Shown here piece after piece: positions 51,410 through 60,924 of a DNA stretch of 64,000 nt (position 1 is the first letter of the stretch; every line of letters begins with the position of its first letter). The position numbers were made by a program, and so were the translations under genes. The DNA lies in NCBI RefSeq assembly GCF_017303055.1, contig NZ_JAEKJT010000004.1, positions 372,001 through 436,000 of the forward strand. The letters are read 5' to 3'. The notes under the pieces were generated by a model. It saw nothing but the letters and a program-made list of their open reading frames with translations, had not been told where the DNA came from and made no database searches. Source of the DNA: Halomonas litopenaei (lineage in GTDB: Bacteria > Pseudomonadota > Gammaproteobacteria > Pseudomonadales > Halomonadaceae).

Positions 51410-52768
51410 ATGACAACGCGAACCACCCATGCTGGACCGGCGCTCAAGACGCTGTTCATTCGGCTGCACTTCTATATCGGCCTGCTGGTCGGCCCCTTCA
51501 TCTTCTTTGCGGCGCTGACGGGCACGCTCTATGCGCTCACTCCGGCCCTGGAGCAGGTGCTCTACAAGGAGGCACTGACCACCTCGTCGTCCTCCGGCAC
51601 ACCTACCCTGCTGTCCCGCCAGGTTGCCGCGGCTCAGGACTATCTGGGGGTCGATACGCCTCCCAGTGCGGTACGCCCCGCACCGGAGCCGGGTACCACG
51701 ACGCGGGTGATGTTTGCCGACCCGCTGCTCGGCGCCAGTGAACACCGCGCTATCTTTATCGACCCGCATAGTCTCGAGGTGCGTGGCGACATGACGGTCT
51801 ACGGCACCAGCGGTGTCCTGCCCCTGCGCCGGATCATCGATCAGATCCACCGTAGCCTGATGCAGGGAGATCCCGGCCGCCTGTACAGCGAACTGGCCGC
51901 CTCCTGGATGTGGCTGGCTGCCCTCGCTGGCCTCGCCATCTGGGCCCTGACCCCATCGCCCAAGGTGGATCCAGGCAAACAGTCCGCGACCGCCCGCCGC
52001 TTGCGCACCCGTCGTCGCCATAGCGTGCTGGGCCTGTTTCTGCTGGTCGGCCTGCTGGCACTGTCGGCCACCGGCATGACCTGGTCGAAGCACGCCGGTG
52101 ACAACTTCTTCACGGTCCTCAAGGCGGCCGGTTGGGGCACCCCAAGGGTGTCACAGTCCTTGGACGGGCACGCGGTACACCAAGCCGACGCCCACGCGGA
52201 TCATGGCATGGCACAGGCCGGCGCTGCCGAGCGCTTGGCAGACTTCGACATCGTCGAAGCCACCGCCAGAGAGGCAGGGCTGGACGCCGGCAAGATCGAA
52301 CTGCTGGTGCCGGGCCCGAATCAGGCCTGGAAGGTGCGGGAGATTGATCGCAGCTGGCCTTCACAGGTCGATGAGGTGGCGGTGCATCCGTCACGCTTCA
52401 CGGTGCTGGATCAGGTCAGCTTCAGTGACTACCCGCTCGCCGCCAAGCTGACCCGCTGGGGCATTGACGGCCATATGGGCATCCTTTTCGGGCTGCCGAA
52501 CCAGCTGCTGCTGGCGGCCCTGGGCATCGGCATCATGACCATGGTGGCCTGGGGTTACGCCATGTGGTGGCGGCGTCCCTCGGCCAGCAACGGCCAGACC
52601 TTGTGGCCGGCGCTGCTGGCGCTGCCCCTGCCCGCCATGGCCCTGGTGATCATCACCGGCGTACTGCTCGGTCTGGCGCTGCCCGTCATGGGAGCGAGTC
52701 TGGTGCTGTTTCTCGCCGTAGACGCAGTGCGCTCACTGCGCTTCGCCCGACAACGCGCCAACGCCTGA
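51410..52768 (+). CDS. PepSY-associated transmembrane protein
   Basis: The 452-residue inner-membrane protein opens LFIRLHFYIGLLVGPFIFFAALTGTLYALTPALEQVLY, the typical first helix of the PepSY_TM family. A large extracytoplasmic portion with PepSY-like segments follows (FIDPHSLEVRGDMTVYGTSG, LPLRRIIDQIHRSLM), then helices WMWLAALAGLAIWAL, VLGLFLLVGLLALSATGMTWSKHAG and more near the C-terminus. Such proteins are linked to siderophore reduction or metal uptake. ATG 51410 is chosen because the upstream frame to 51161 overlaps the DUF2946 gene. It is followed immediately by a strong terminator. Confidence 0.85.
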   Translation: MTTRTTHAGPALKTLFIRLHFYIGLLVGPFIFFAALTGTLYALTPALEQVLYKEALTTSSSSGTPTLLSRQVAAAQDYLGVDTPPSAVRPAPEPGTTTRVMFADPLLGASEHRAIFIDPHSLEVRGDMTVYGTSGVLPLRRIIDQIHRSLMQGDPGRLYSELAASWMWLAALAGLAIWALTPSPKVDPGKQSATARRLRTRRRHSVLGLFLLVGLLALSATGMTWSKHAGDNFFTVLKAAGWGTPRVSQSLDGHAVHQADAHADHGMAQAGAAERLADFDIVEATAREAGLDAGKIELLVPGPNQAWKVREIDRSWPSQVDEVAVHPSRFTVLDQVSFSDYPLAAKLTRWGIDGHMGILFGLPNQLLLAALGIGIMTMVAWGYAMWWRRPSASNGQTLWPALLALPLPAMALVIITGVLLGLALPVMGASLVLFLAVDAVRSLRFARQRANA

Positions 52769-52777
52769 AGCAAGCAC

Positions 52778-52804
52778 AAGGGCGACCCGCGGGTCGCCCT
52801 TTTT
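52778..52804 (+). terminator. Rho-independent terminator after the PepSY gene
   Basis: An 11-bp perfect stem (AAGGGCGACCC and GGGTCGCCCTT) closes a two-base loop and runs into TTTTT. It starts 10 bases after the stop codon. Confidence 0.92.
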
Positions 52805-52888
52805 CATGGTTTACCATGTCACCACTCAGGCAAGCGCTGGATACGTCAGCCCAGCGTCATGAGGCGCAGGCATTGATGCAGTGTTTCC

Positions 52889-53824
52889 TCAGTGGGTCTG
52901 CTGCTTTCCGCGCAATCGCTGCAACCCCGTCCACACGGCGACCAGCACGGCGCCCACCGCCAGCCCGAACAGCCCATTGCCCAGCATGGGTACCAGCCCG
53001 TGGAGAATCGCATCGACTCCCGGCAGGGCAACGTCGGTCTCGGCCAGGCCCTCGATCCAGTGGCCCACCATCGGTACACCGTGAGCCAGAATACCGCCAC
53101 CGACCAGGAACATGGCCAGGGTGCCAAAGATCGATAGCCCCTTCATCAGCAGAGGAGCACCGCGCAATAGTCCCTTGCCGAGCGTCTGAGCCAGACCACT
53201 GTCACTCTTGGTAAGGTGCAGGCCCAGGTCGTCGAGCTTGACCAGACCTGCCACCAGGCCATAGACCCCGACGGTAATCAGCAACCCAATGGCGATCAGC
53301 ACGGCTATCTGCTGAGAGAGAGGAGCCGCCGTCACCGTCCCCAGGGCGATCACGATGATCTCCGCCGACAAGATGAAGTCCGTGCGAATCGCTCCTTTTA
53401 TCTTGTCTCGCTCGAACGCCTGCATGTCCACATCATTGTCGGCCAGGGCGGCAAGGCGAGCGTCGTGCTCATGCTGGTCATCCTTCTTGTGCAGAAACTT
53501 GTGCGCCAGCTTCTCTGCGCCTTCAAAGCACAGAAAGGCGCCACCCAGCATCAGCAACACCGTCACCAGCCAAGGGACAAAGGCGCTGATCAACAGCGCC
53601 CCCGGTATCAGAAAACACTTGTTGAGCAACGAGCCCTTGGCGACCGCCCAGACCACCGGCAACTCGCGCTTGGCGGCGACACCGGTCACCTGCTGAGCGT
53701 TAAGGGCAAGATCATCCCCCAGCACTCCGGCGGTCTTCTTGGCCGCCACCTTGGTCATCACCGAAACGTCGTCGAGCAGGGTGGCGATATCATCGATCAG
53801 GGTTAACAGACTGCTTCCTGCCAC
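52889..53824 (-). CDS. DUF808 family inner-membrane protein (YedI-like)
   Basis: The 311-residue polytopic protein begins, from GTG 53824, [18 protein letters not shown], which is exactly where DUF808 proteins start. [42 protein letters not shown] and [10 protein letters not shown] follow; about six to seven membrane helices are visible. GGAGGGAG lies nine bases upstream of the GTG, so longer readings to 53869 or 53929 are rejected. The function is not established. It is convergent with the terminator after the PepSY gene. Confidence 0.88.
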   Translation of the reverse strand: MAGSSLLTLIDDIATLLDDVSVMTKVAAKKTAGVLGDDLALNAQQVTGVAAKRELPVVWAVAKGSLLNKCFLIPGALLISAFVPWLVTVLLMLGGAFLCFEGAEKLAHKFLHKKDDQHEHDARLAALADNDVDMQAFERDKIKGAIRTDFILSAEIIVIALGTVTAAPLSQQIAVLIAIGLLITVGVYGLVAGLVKLDDLGLHLTKSDSGLAQTLGKGLLRGAPLLMKGLSIFGTLAMFLVGGGILAHGVPMVGHWIEGLAETDVALPGVDAILHGLVPMLGNGLFGLAVGAVLVAVWTGLQRLRGKQQTH

Positions 53825-53919
53825 TGGGGCTCCCTCCTTGGCGTGGGGTATGGTGAATAGCCTCAGCATAACCGTTGATCTTCTCTTGCGCTGCAGCAAT
53901 CGCCCGGGAGCCCTGTGCC

Positions 53920-54201
53920 ATGTCAGCAACTACTGCCGATCTCGCCACGCTGCTAGGGCGCCTGCCCGTGGGCTACAGCGACGTACTGTTTCGCGGCCAG
54001 CGCTATGGCGTGACGCTCAAGATCTACAACGCGGGGCGCTCGCTCAAGCTGCTGGCTCAGCAACTCGGCGGTACTGACATGGTCAGCTTGAACGCCTACC
54101 TGACCGGATCAGAGTGGCGGCTGAAACCCTGCGAGATGAGCGAGCGCAAGGTGCTCGACTTTCTTGCCGAAGCACAGCCGCTCCCTCGCATCGAGCCTTG
54201 A
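53920..54201 (+). CDS. Conserved small protein of unknown function
   Basis: This 93-residue soluble protein includes [38 protein letters not shown] and [17 protein letters not shown]. The pattern strongly suggests a conserved family; I recall proteins with this V-x-F-x-G-x-R-Y-G and LKPCEM layout in gammaproteobacteria, sometimes mislabelled methionine sulfoxide reductase, but no catalytic motif is visible. ATG 53920 has GGGAG upstream. It is 219 bp before the wecB operon. Confidence 0.68.
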   Translation: MSATTADLATLLGRLPVGYSDVLFRGQRYGVTLKIYNAGRSLKLLAQQLGGTDMVSLNAYLTGSEWRLKPCEMSERKVLDFLAEAQPLPRIEP

Positions 54202-54328
54202 GTCGCCGCACTCCCTAGGCTGCGGGAGCCAGCCATCACCAAGCCCTGCTCCTGCATAGCGACCACCTCGAATGACCCCACCCATCCTGCCCACTTGAGG
54301 TAGGGACCCGCCGCCTAGCACGGGAAAA

Positions 54329-54362
54329 AATGAACGTTCGTTGACGTGAGCCAGCTCTCACG
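54329..54362. promoter_or_regulatory. Inverted repeats upstream of the glycan operon, TetR-like site and hairpin
   Basis: AATGAACGTTCGTT (54329-54342) is an imperfect palindrome with the TGAACG/CGTT look of TetR-family operators. CGTGAG and CTCACG (54345-54350 and 54357-54362) form a 6-bp stem with a six-base loop immediately after it. Both lie 60-90 bp upstream of wecB. No regulator gene is adjacent, so the binding protein is unknown. Confidence 0.4.
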
Positions 54363-54420
54363 CCCGGACCCTTCATTGTGGGTACCCCCTCATGGTGGGT
54401 ATCTCCGGCTGGACAGCCCC

Positions 54421-55578
54421 ATGCCCGTAGTCATGCTCGTTGTCGGTACTCGCCCCGAGGCCATCAAGATGGCCCCGGTCGCCCTGGCGATCCACTCTTC
54501 CGCCATCCTCTCCCTGCATCTTTGCGCCAGCGGTCAGCACGACGAAATGCTCGACCAGGCACTGTCGCTGTTTGACCTTGTGCCAGACAGCAACCTGGCG
54601 GTCATGACCCCCTCTCAGACGCTCAATGGCCTGATGCAGGCCTTGCTGGGACGGCTGGACAGCGTCATGGCCGAGGTGATGCCCGATCTGGTGATGGTAC
54701 ATGGCGACACCGCCACCTGCTTCGCGGCCAGTCTGGCTGCCTTTCAGCGCAAAGTGCCGGTGGCTCACGTCGAGGCCGGGCTGCGCACCGGCAACATCGA
54801 CTCACCCTGGCCAGAAGAGGCCTATCGCAGCATGGTGGCGCGTATCGCCCGCCGCCATTACGCGCCAACCCCGTCCGCCAGGGACAACCTGCTGCGCGAA
54901 CAGGTGGCGCCAGGCAGCATTCTGGTCACCGGCAATACCGTGATCGATGCCCTGATGTGGATGAAAGACAGCCTCGATGCCCACGGCTATCGGCCGTGGC
55001 CGGACAGTCCCTTGGCACGACTACGCCCCGGCGCCCGGCGGGTGCTGATTACCGGGCATCGCCGAGAAAATCATGGTGAAGGCATTCGCACCATCTGCCA
55101 GGCCATCGCTGAGCTGGCCGGGCGCTATCCCGATACCGACTTCGTCTATCCGGTGCACCTGAACCCCGCCATCAAGGACGTGGCCGAGCGTGAATTGGCC
55201 AATCTCCCCAACGTGCACCTGACTCCCCCCCAGGACTATCGCGACTTCGTCTGGTTGATGGGGGGCGCCACCCTGATCCTGACCGACTCTGGCGGACTTC
55301 AGGAGGAAGCTCCCGCCCTGGGAGTACCGGTACTGGTCATGCGCGAACATACCGAGCGCATCGACGCCCTCGATGCCGGGACCGTCATGCTGACCGGCAG
55401 TGCCAGCGACGCCATTGTGGCCGTTGCCTCGCGCCTGCTCGACACTCCTGAGGAGCGCCAGCGGATCGCCCAGATCCCCAATCCCTATGGACAAGGCGAC
55501 GCCGCCGACAAGATCGTCCGCGACATGGAATCCTGGCTGCTGTCGCGTCGGGCAGATGTCGAGGCCAGGCATGGCTGA
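54421..55578 (+). CDS. wecB: UDP-N-acetylglucosamine 2-epimerase (non-hydrolysing)
   Basis: The 385-residue enzyme interconverts UDP-GlcNAc and UDP-ManNAc in the cytoplasm. Motifs are VVGTRPEAIKMAPVALAI at the start, VMVHGDTATCFAASLAAF, VAHVEAGLRTGN, TGHRRENHGEGI and DSGGLQEEAPALGVPVLVMREHTER. In E. coli the same gene is nfrC, needed for phage N4 adsorption because NfrB polymerises ManNAc. Here it is directly coupled to the NfrB-like synthase: the next ATG lies 8 bp inside its 3' end. ATG 54421 is preferred over GTG 54346 because the family starts just before GTRPE, although no good ribosome site is seen for either. Confidence 0.93.
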   Translation: MPVVMLVVGTRPEAIKMAPVALAIHSSAILSLHLCASGQHDEMLDQALSLFDLVPDSNLAVMTPSQTLNGLMQALLGRLDSVMAEVMPDLVMVHGDTATCFAASLAAFQRKVPVAHVEAGLRTGNIDSPWPEEAYRSMVARIARRHYAPTPSARDNLLREQVAPGSILVTGNTVIDALMWMKDSLDAHGYRPWPDSPLARLRPGARRVLITGHRRENHGEGIRTICQAIAELAGRYPDTDFVYPVHLNPAIKDVAERELANLPNVHLTPPQDYRDFVWLMGGATLILTDSGGLQEEAPALGVPVLVMREHTERIDALDAGTVMLTGSASDAIVAVASRLLDTPEERQRIAQIPNPYGQGDAADKIVRDMESWLLSRRADVEARHG

Positions 55579-57769
55579 ACTACCGCCCGACCTGACGCTG
55601 TGGTTGCTCGACGCCTCGCTGCACGCCCTGTTCGCGCTGAAATACGTTGCCATCACCCTGTGCCTGATGATGCTGGCGCTGGGGATCGATGACCTGTTTC
55701 TCGACATCGTCTACTGGACGCGGCGCAGCTGGCGCTACTGGTCCATCTACCGCAAGGTGCCCTACGCCGATGAGGAGCGGCTGTATCAGGCCCGCGAGAA
55801 GCCGCTGGCGGTGATGGTCCCCGCCTGGCAGGAAGTCGGCGTGGTCGGCCAGATGGCTCAGCTGATGGCCAGCACGATGGACTACGAAAACTACCAGATC
55901 TTCGTCGGCACCTATCCCAACGATCCGGACACCCAGGCCGAAGTCGACGTGGTCTGCCAGACTTTCTCGAACGTCCACAAGGTGGTCACGGTGCGCCCGG
56001 GCCCCACCAGCAAGGCAGATTGTCTCAACAACGTGATCGAAGCCATCGCACGCTTCGAGCAGGCGGCCGGTATCGAGTTCGCCGGCTGCATCCTGCACGA
56101 TGCCGAGGATGTGATCTCGCCGATGGAACTCAGGCTGTTCAACTATCTGCTGCCGGCCAAGGACTTGATCCAGGTGCCGGTCTACCCGTTCAGGCCCCGC
56201 TGGTATCAGCTGTCCGGGGGCCACTACATCGACGAATTCTCCGAGTATCACGGCAAGGATGTACTGATCAGGGAGGCCATGTGCGGCCAGGTCCCCAGCG
56301 CTGGCGTCGGCACCTGCTTCAGTCGCCGCGCCTTGGCACGCTTGAGAGAGCTCAACGATGGCATCACCTTCGACATCTGGAGCCTGACCGAAGACTACGA
56401 CATCGGCTTTCGCCTGCACGAGAGCGGCCTTTCCTGCATCTTCGTTCGCTACAGCATCGAGCGCGACGACCTGTCACCCCGGCGCGAGCATGCGCCGGGG
56501 CAGTCGCTGCGAGAAAGCAAGGTGATCTGTGTGCGCGAGCACTTTCCCACCGCCCTGGCGGCGGTGGTTCGCCAGAAGTCCCGCTGGATCACCGGCATCG
56601 TCTTCCAGGGCTATCAGCATCTCGGCTGGAGCCGGACCAACTGGCGCCTCAACTACTTCCTCTGGCGCGACCGGCGCGGCCTGATCGCCTACCCGCTGGC
56701 ATTGGTGGCGACGCTATTGCTGCTGATCATGTTCGGCCTATGGCTCTATGCCGCCCTGGTGGAGGACGCCTGGCGCTTTCAGTCCATCGTCGGCGGCTCC
56801 CTGCTGGAGGTACTGCTGTCCATCAACGGTGTGTTGCTGGCCAACCGTGCCTTCCAGCGGTTCTACTTCGTCAAGATCTACTACGGCTGGCGCCAAGGCC
56901 TGCTGTCCTTTCCCCGCATGCTGTGGAGCAACGTGGTCAACTTCCTGGCCAACGTTCGGGCCTGGAAGCTGTTCTTCACCCGCGCACGTCACCGCACCTT
57001 TGCCTGGGACAAGACCACCCACGACTTTCCCCATATCGATGGCGCCCAGCAGGTGTCGCTGCAGACGCTGTTGCTGGAAGCGGAGCTGATCGCTGACGCT
57101 ACGCTGGCGGCGACCCTGGATGAGGTCGGACCACGCCGACTGGCGCGTGAACTGGTCATCCGCGGACAGCTGCCGGGAATGGCCCTGGCCGAAGTCCAGG
57201 CCCGCTATCGCGGCCTGGAAACGACCGCGTTGCATCCGCTCAAGGTACCCGCTGCACTGGTTGAGGTGCTGCCTTCCCATGTCGCCATCCGCTACGCCGT
57301 GCTGGCCATCGGCGAGCAGGACCAGCAGCTGATCCTGGCCACCGAAACGATATTGAGCCCGGTCGCCCTTGGCGCCATCAGCCGACGACTGCAGCGCCCG
57401 GTGGTCCAGCGTCTGGCCGCGGTGGGAAGAGTCTCGCTGGGCCTGCGCCACTGGTACCTGGGAGGTCTCGATGAGGACACCCAAGCCAGTCTCCAGCAAT
57501 GGGACGAGGCGACTCCCGACGGTAACGCGCGGCTGGATGCCTTCTGTTGCCACCAGCCCATGCTCGGCGAGCTGCTGCTGGAACACGAGCTGATTGCGCC
57601 GACACTGTTCGGCCAGGCCATGATCGACTTCGACCCTGAGCAGAGCCGCCTCGGCGACTTCCTGATCGCTCGCAAGATGATCGATGACACCACCCTGGCA
57701 CGCGCGCTGGCCCTGCAGCAGCAGCATCGTCGCGCTGCCATGGCGGCCGTCGTGGAGGCCCCCGCGTGA
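55571..57769 (+). CDS. nfrB: NfrB-like glycan synthase, GT2 with C-terminal MshEN c-di-GMP-binding domain
   Basis: The 732-residue inner-membrane glycosyltransferase has an N-terminal helix (ITLCLMMLALGIDDLFLDIVYW) and a GT2 catalytic domain with PAWQEVGVVGQM, HDAEDVISPMELRLF (metal-binding D-x-x-D), TEDYDIGFRLHE and QKSRWITGI corresponding to Q-x-x-R-W. Two or more helices follow (IAYPLALVATLLLLIMFGLWLY). The C-terminal 200 residues contain RLGDFLIARKMIDDTTLARALALQQ, fitting the MshEN c-di-GMP motif (R-L-G-x-x-L...L-x-x-A-L-x-x-Q). E. coli NfrB makes the N4 glycan receptor under c-di-GMP control, and this gene lies between wecB and an nfrA-like gene. The start overlaps wecB by 8 bp. Confidence 0.9.
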   Translation: MAELPPDLTLWLLDASLHALFALKYVAITLCLMMLALGIDDLFLDIVYWTRRSWRYWSIYRKVPYADEERLYQAREKPLAVMVPAWQEVGVVGQMAQLMASTMDYENYQIFVGTYPNDPDTQAEVDVVCQTFSNVHKVVTVRPGPTSKADCLNNVIEAIARFEQAAGIEFAGCILHDAEDVISPMELRLFNYLLPAKDLIQVPVYPFRPRWYQLSGGHYIDEFSEYHGKDVLIREAMCGQVPSAGVGTCFSRRALARLRELNDGITFDIWSLTEDYDIGFRLHESGLSCIFVRYSIERDDLSPRREHAPGQSLRESKVICVREHFPTALAAVVRQKSRWITGIVFQGYQHLGWSRTNWRLNYFLWRDRRGLIAYPLALVATLLLLIMFGLWLYAALVEDAWRFQSIVGGSLLEVLLSINGVLLANRAFQRFYFVKIYYGWRQGLLSFPRMLWSNVVNFLANVRAWKLFFTRARHRTFAWDKTTHDFPHIDGAQQVSLQTLLLEAELIADATLAATLDEVGPRRLARELVIRGQLPGMALAEVQARYRGLETTALHPLKVPAALVEVLPSHVAIRYAVLAIGEQDQQLILATETILSPVALGAISRRLQRPVVQRLAAVGRVSLGLRHWYLGGLDEDTQASLQQWDEATPDGNARLDAFCCHQPMLGELLLEHELIAPTLFGQAMIDFDPEQSRLGDFLIARKMIDDTTLARALALQQQHRRAAMAAVVEAPA

Positions 57770-60700
57770 AGCCCCAGATAAAGCGGTCAAGCAACCGACT
57801 GAGCCGATGTCTGAGGCGCCCCTGGTGGCTTGGCATAGTGTTGATCGTCTGCCACCAGGCCCAGGCACTCAGCGAGTTTGACGAGTTTCGCAGCTACCCC
57901 TACCTCGACCGGGCCTACCGCGCCGCAGAAGCCAGGGACTGGGCCGAAGTACAGCGACTGATGGAGCATCTGATCGGACAAGTGCCTGGCAATATCGAGG
58001 CATATCGCCTGCTGTCACAGGCGCTGGAAAAACAAGGCAACCTGGACGGCGCCGTGGCGGCGCTGGGGGCGCTGGACGCCAACCTGGCCGCGGTGCAGAT
58101 CAATGCGCTGCGCCGCGACTGGATCGCCGACGGCCATGCCAGCGCCGACCAGATCGACCAGTGGCTGGCCGAGACTTCTGGGGCGGCACGCAGCGAGCTA
58201 TGGCGTACCCGGGGGGACTACCTGCGCGCCACCCGCGGGGCCCCGGAGGCGCTTGTCTGGCTGCGCTCCGTCCAGGCCAAGGACGACGGCCTGGCGCTGG
58301 ACCGCTATCGCGCCACCCTGGCAGAGCGGGTCCAGGACTGGGATCAGGTGATCGATGCCCTGGTGCCCCACGCGCTGGAAAACGTGCTGGAAGAAGACGA
58401 CTGGCGACGCCTGGCGATTGCCATGGTCCAGTCCGACAACGAGAAGGGCGTCAACGCCATGGTGGCGGCCCTGCCCGATGGTGATATTCGGCGGTTCGTG
58501 CTCAAGGCGGGAGCGGATCGTGCCATTGCCCTGGGCTATCCGGAGCCCGCCCAACGCTGGCTCAAGACCCTCGAGGACAGCGGCCAGCTACTGCCCAGCG
58601 ACGAGGACAAGCTGCTGCAGACGTCCTTGGCACTGGGCGACACCGCCAAGGTCAGGGAGCTGGCACCTCGTCACGACATGGATTGTCTGACGCTGGTCGA
58701 CTGGCTTTCCCATCAAGGCGACCCCGACGCCCTGGCGACCTTCGCCGAGTGCGATCCCGCCGACAATCCCGAAAGCTGGCTGGTACTGGCCGATCGGCTC
58801 GATGCCATCGCCCTGCTGGAGACCACAACACTCCCCCGGCGGTGGAAGGCGCGGCAGGACGCAGTGTTACTGGATCGCTATCGTGCCGACGGCCATCTGA
58901 CCAAGGCACTGGCGCTACTGCAGCGACAACCCCAGACCGCTGCCACCCTTCGCGAGCGCGCCGAACTGACCCAGCGCTTGTCGCGCCCACTCGCCGCCGC
59001 CGAGCTGTGGGAACGCCACTATCTGCTGAGCGGCGAAACCCGCTCGCTGGACCAGGCAAGCTACCTATACCTGTCCTCGGATCACCCCCTGGCGGCCAGG
59101 CAGATCCTGCAGCAGGCCCTGCTCGCCGCCCCTGACCGGCTTTCACCCCAAGCCCTCGATCGCCTGGCCTTCCTGTACCGCGAAGACACCGCCAAGATAC
59201 CCGACGGCACCCTGGCCATCCTGATCCAGCAGCCACGTCTTGGCAGCATGGCGCGGGAGGGGCTGCTCGAACAGCTTGCACGCCAGGATCGCTGCGCTCT
59301 GGTTAAAGAGTTCGCCGTCTCACCGTCCCCTCCCTGGGGGCCGCTGGGCATCTGCTCGCGAGATAGACCGGGCCAGGCCGCCCGCTATTTTCAACGCGCG
59401 CTGGCGCAGCGCCTGGAGCAGCAGGCCCCCATCGGCGACGTCAACCAGGCGCGCAAGCGGCTTGCCTATGCCCTGTTTGCCGCTGGCGACCCCTCCGCCG
59501 CCTGGCGCGAATGGCAGGCGGTCGAGGTCAACCTGCTGGAACAGCAAGATCGCCTTGCCGGCGCTCGCAGCGCGCTGGCCAGCGGTGACACCGAGGAGGC
59601 CTGGCGCTGGTGGAATGCCAGCAGCGCCAGCGCCGAGCATAGCCTGCTCGGGGCGCGCATTGCCCTGGCCAACGGCGAGCCACCGACAGCACTGGCCCTC
59701 GCCACAGATGCCATCAGCCAGGCAGCGCCTGCGGATTCGGCCACTTTCGAAGGTGCCAGCCAGCTCGCCCAACAGGCCGGCGACGATGTCCTCGCCCGCC
59801 GCTGGCTTGAGCAGGCCCAGGCCGCAGCGCCGGATTCACCGAGACTCGCACGGGAACTGGGGCTGACATTGGCATCCAGCGACACCCAGATATCGCGCCA
59901 ACAGGCGATACCTCTGCTGGAACGTGCACGCCACGCCTATCCCGAGGATATCGTCAGCGCGAGCACCCTGGGGGATCTGTACGCTGCCGTCGGCGACAAC
60001 GCCCGCGCGCTAACCCGTCTTGAGCAGGCCATCGATCTGCAGCCCCTGGACCTTAGGGTGGGAGACGACAGCGCCGAGCGCATGGCTGAACGCCGCTATC
60101 GCCAGCGCCGCCAGCACGAAAGCCTGACTCGGCGCGACCGCATCACCCTGTCCTCAAGCTGGTCTCCGGCGAGCCCGACACCCGGTATCCGCAGCGATAG
60201 CGAGGATGACAGCGCCAGCGGCCACGATATCAACACCCAGATCCTGCAGTGGGATCATGCCCTTGGCCACGATCCGCTCAGTCAGGGGCGCCAGCTGGCG
60301 GGCTACGTGCGCACTATCTTCGGCGGCGATGACCGGGATGACTATGGGCGAGGCCGCTCTCTGGGCATGGGCCTGCGGGCCAAGCCGCTAGCCCGTCACA
60401 ACATCAATCTCTACGCCGAGGTGTTTGCCGAGTCCCAGAAAAACGATGACCAGCATACGGACATCGACCTGCTGCTGCGCGCCAGCGGCTCCTTGCTCGA
60501 CCAGGGTGGCTACAGCAATGAATGGCGGCCTACCGAGGACCATTGGCACGAACGCTCGCTCTATCTGGACGGTGCCTGGTGGACCCAGCGCGGCGACGTG
60601 CAACTGTTCAGTCGTTACCGCCAGGGCTACACCCTCAAGCTGCCGACCGACAGCGCTCAGACCCTGATGCCCTACGCCAGCCTCCAGGCCACCAGCCATG

Positions 60701-60888
60701 ACACCGATGGCTGGGACGAGGATGTGCGGGTCGCAGCGGGCCTGCGCTGGGAGCTGTGGTACGACGAGGATCACTACAACGCCTTTCGCCGGAAACTCAG
60801 CGTCTCGACGGAGTATCAGCAGTCCCTGGGCGGCAACCTCTACGATGGCCGGGACGGCTGGATGATTCACCTGGAATGGAGCCTGTAA
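57766..60888 (+). CDS. nfrA: NfrA-like outer-membrane glycan exporter / phage N4 receptor-type protein
   Basis: The 1040-residue protein starts at GTG 57766, overlapping the nfrB stop (GTGA). A signal peptide (WWLGIVLIVCHQAQA) leads to a long tetratricopeptide superhelix: PYLDRAYRAAEARDWAEVQRLMEHLI and many later helix pairs of the A-x-x-L-x-x-A type through roughly residue 760. The final 270 residues are strand-rich with aromatic residues (NINLYAEVFAESQKN, SLYLDGAWWTQRGDVQLFSRYRQGY, GLRWELWYD), consistent with a beta-barrel end. The last residues are HLEWSL. E. coli NfrA (about 990 residues) is the outer-membrane partner that exports the glycan and is bound by phage N4. Identity rests on architecture and neighbours. 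Confidence 0.82.
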   Translation: MKPQIKRSSNRLSRCLRRPWWLGIVLIVCHQAQALSEFDEFRSYPYLDRAYRAAEARDWAEVQRLMEHLIGQVPGNIEAYRLLSQALEKQGNLDGAVAALGALDANLAAVQINALRRDWIADGHASADQIDQWLAETSGAARSELWRTRGDYLRATRGAPEALVWLRSVQAKDDGLALDRYRATLAERVQDWDQVIDALVPHALENVLEEDDWRRLAIAMVQSDNEKGVNAMVAALPDGDIRRFVLKAGADRAIALGYPEPAQRWLKTLEDSGQLLPSDEDKLLQTSLALGDTAKVRELAPRHDMDCLTLVDWLSHQGDPDALATFAECDPADNPESWLVLADRLDAIALLETTTLPRRWKARQDAVLLDRYRADGHLTKALALLQRQPQTAATLRERAELTQRLSRPLAAAELWERHYLLSGETRSLDQASYLYLSSDHPLAARQILQQALLAAPDRLSPQALDRLAFLYREDTAKIPDGTLAILIQQPRLGSMAREGLLEQLARQDRCALVKEFAVSPSPPWGPLGICSRDRPGQAARYFQRALAQRLEQQAPIGDVNQARKRLAYALFAAGDPSAAWREWQAVEVNLLEQQDRLAGARSALASGDTEEAWRWWNASSASAEHSLLGARIALANGEPPTALALATDAISQAAPADSATFEGASQLAQQAGDDVLARRWLEQAQAAAPDSPRLARELGLTLASSDTQISRQQAIPLLERARHAYPEDIVSASTLGDLYAAVGDNARALTRLEQAIDLQPLDLRVGDDSAERMAERRYRQRRQHESLTRRDRITLSSSWSPASPTPGIRSDSEDDSASGHDINTQILQWDHALGHDPLSQGRQLAGYVRTIFGGDDRDDYGRGRSLGMGLRAKPLARHNINLYAEVFAESQKNDDQHTDIDLLLRASGSLLDQGGYSNEWRPTEDHWHERSLYLDGAWWTQRGDVQLFSRYRQGYTLKLPTDSAQTLMPYASLQATSHDTDGWDEDVRVAAGLRWELWYDEDHYNAFRRKLSVSTEYQQSLGGNLYDGRDGWMIHLEWSL

Positions 60889-60924
60889 CACGAGGCCTCG
60901 CCCTTGATCATGGGAGTACCTGCC

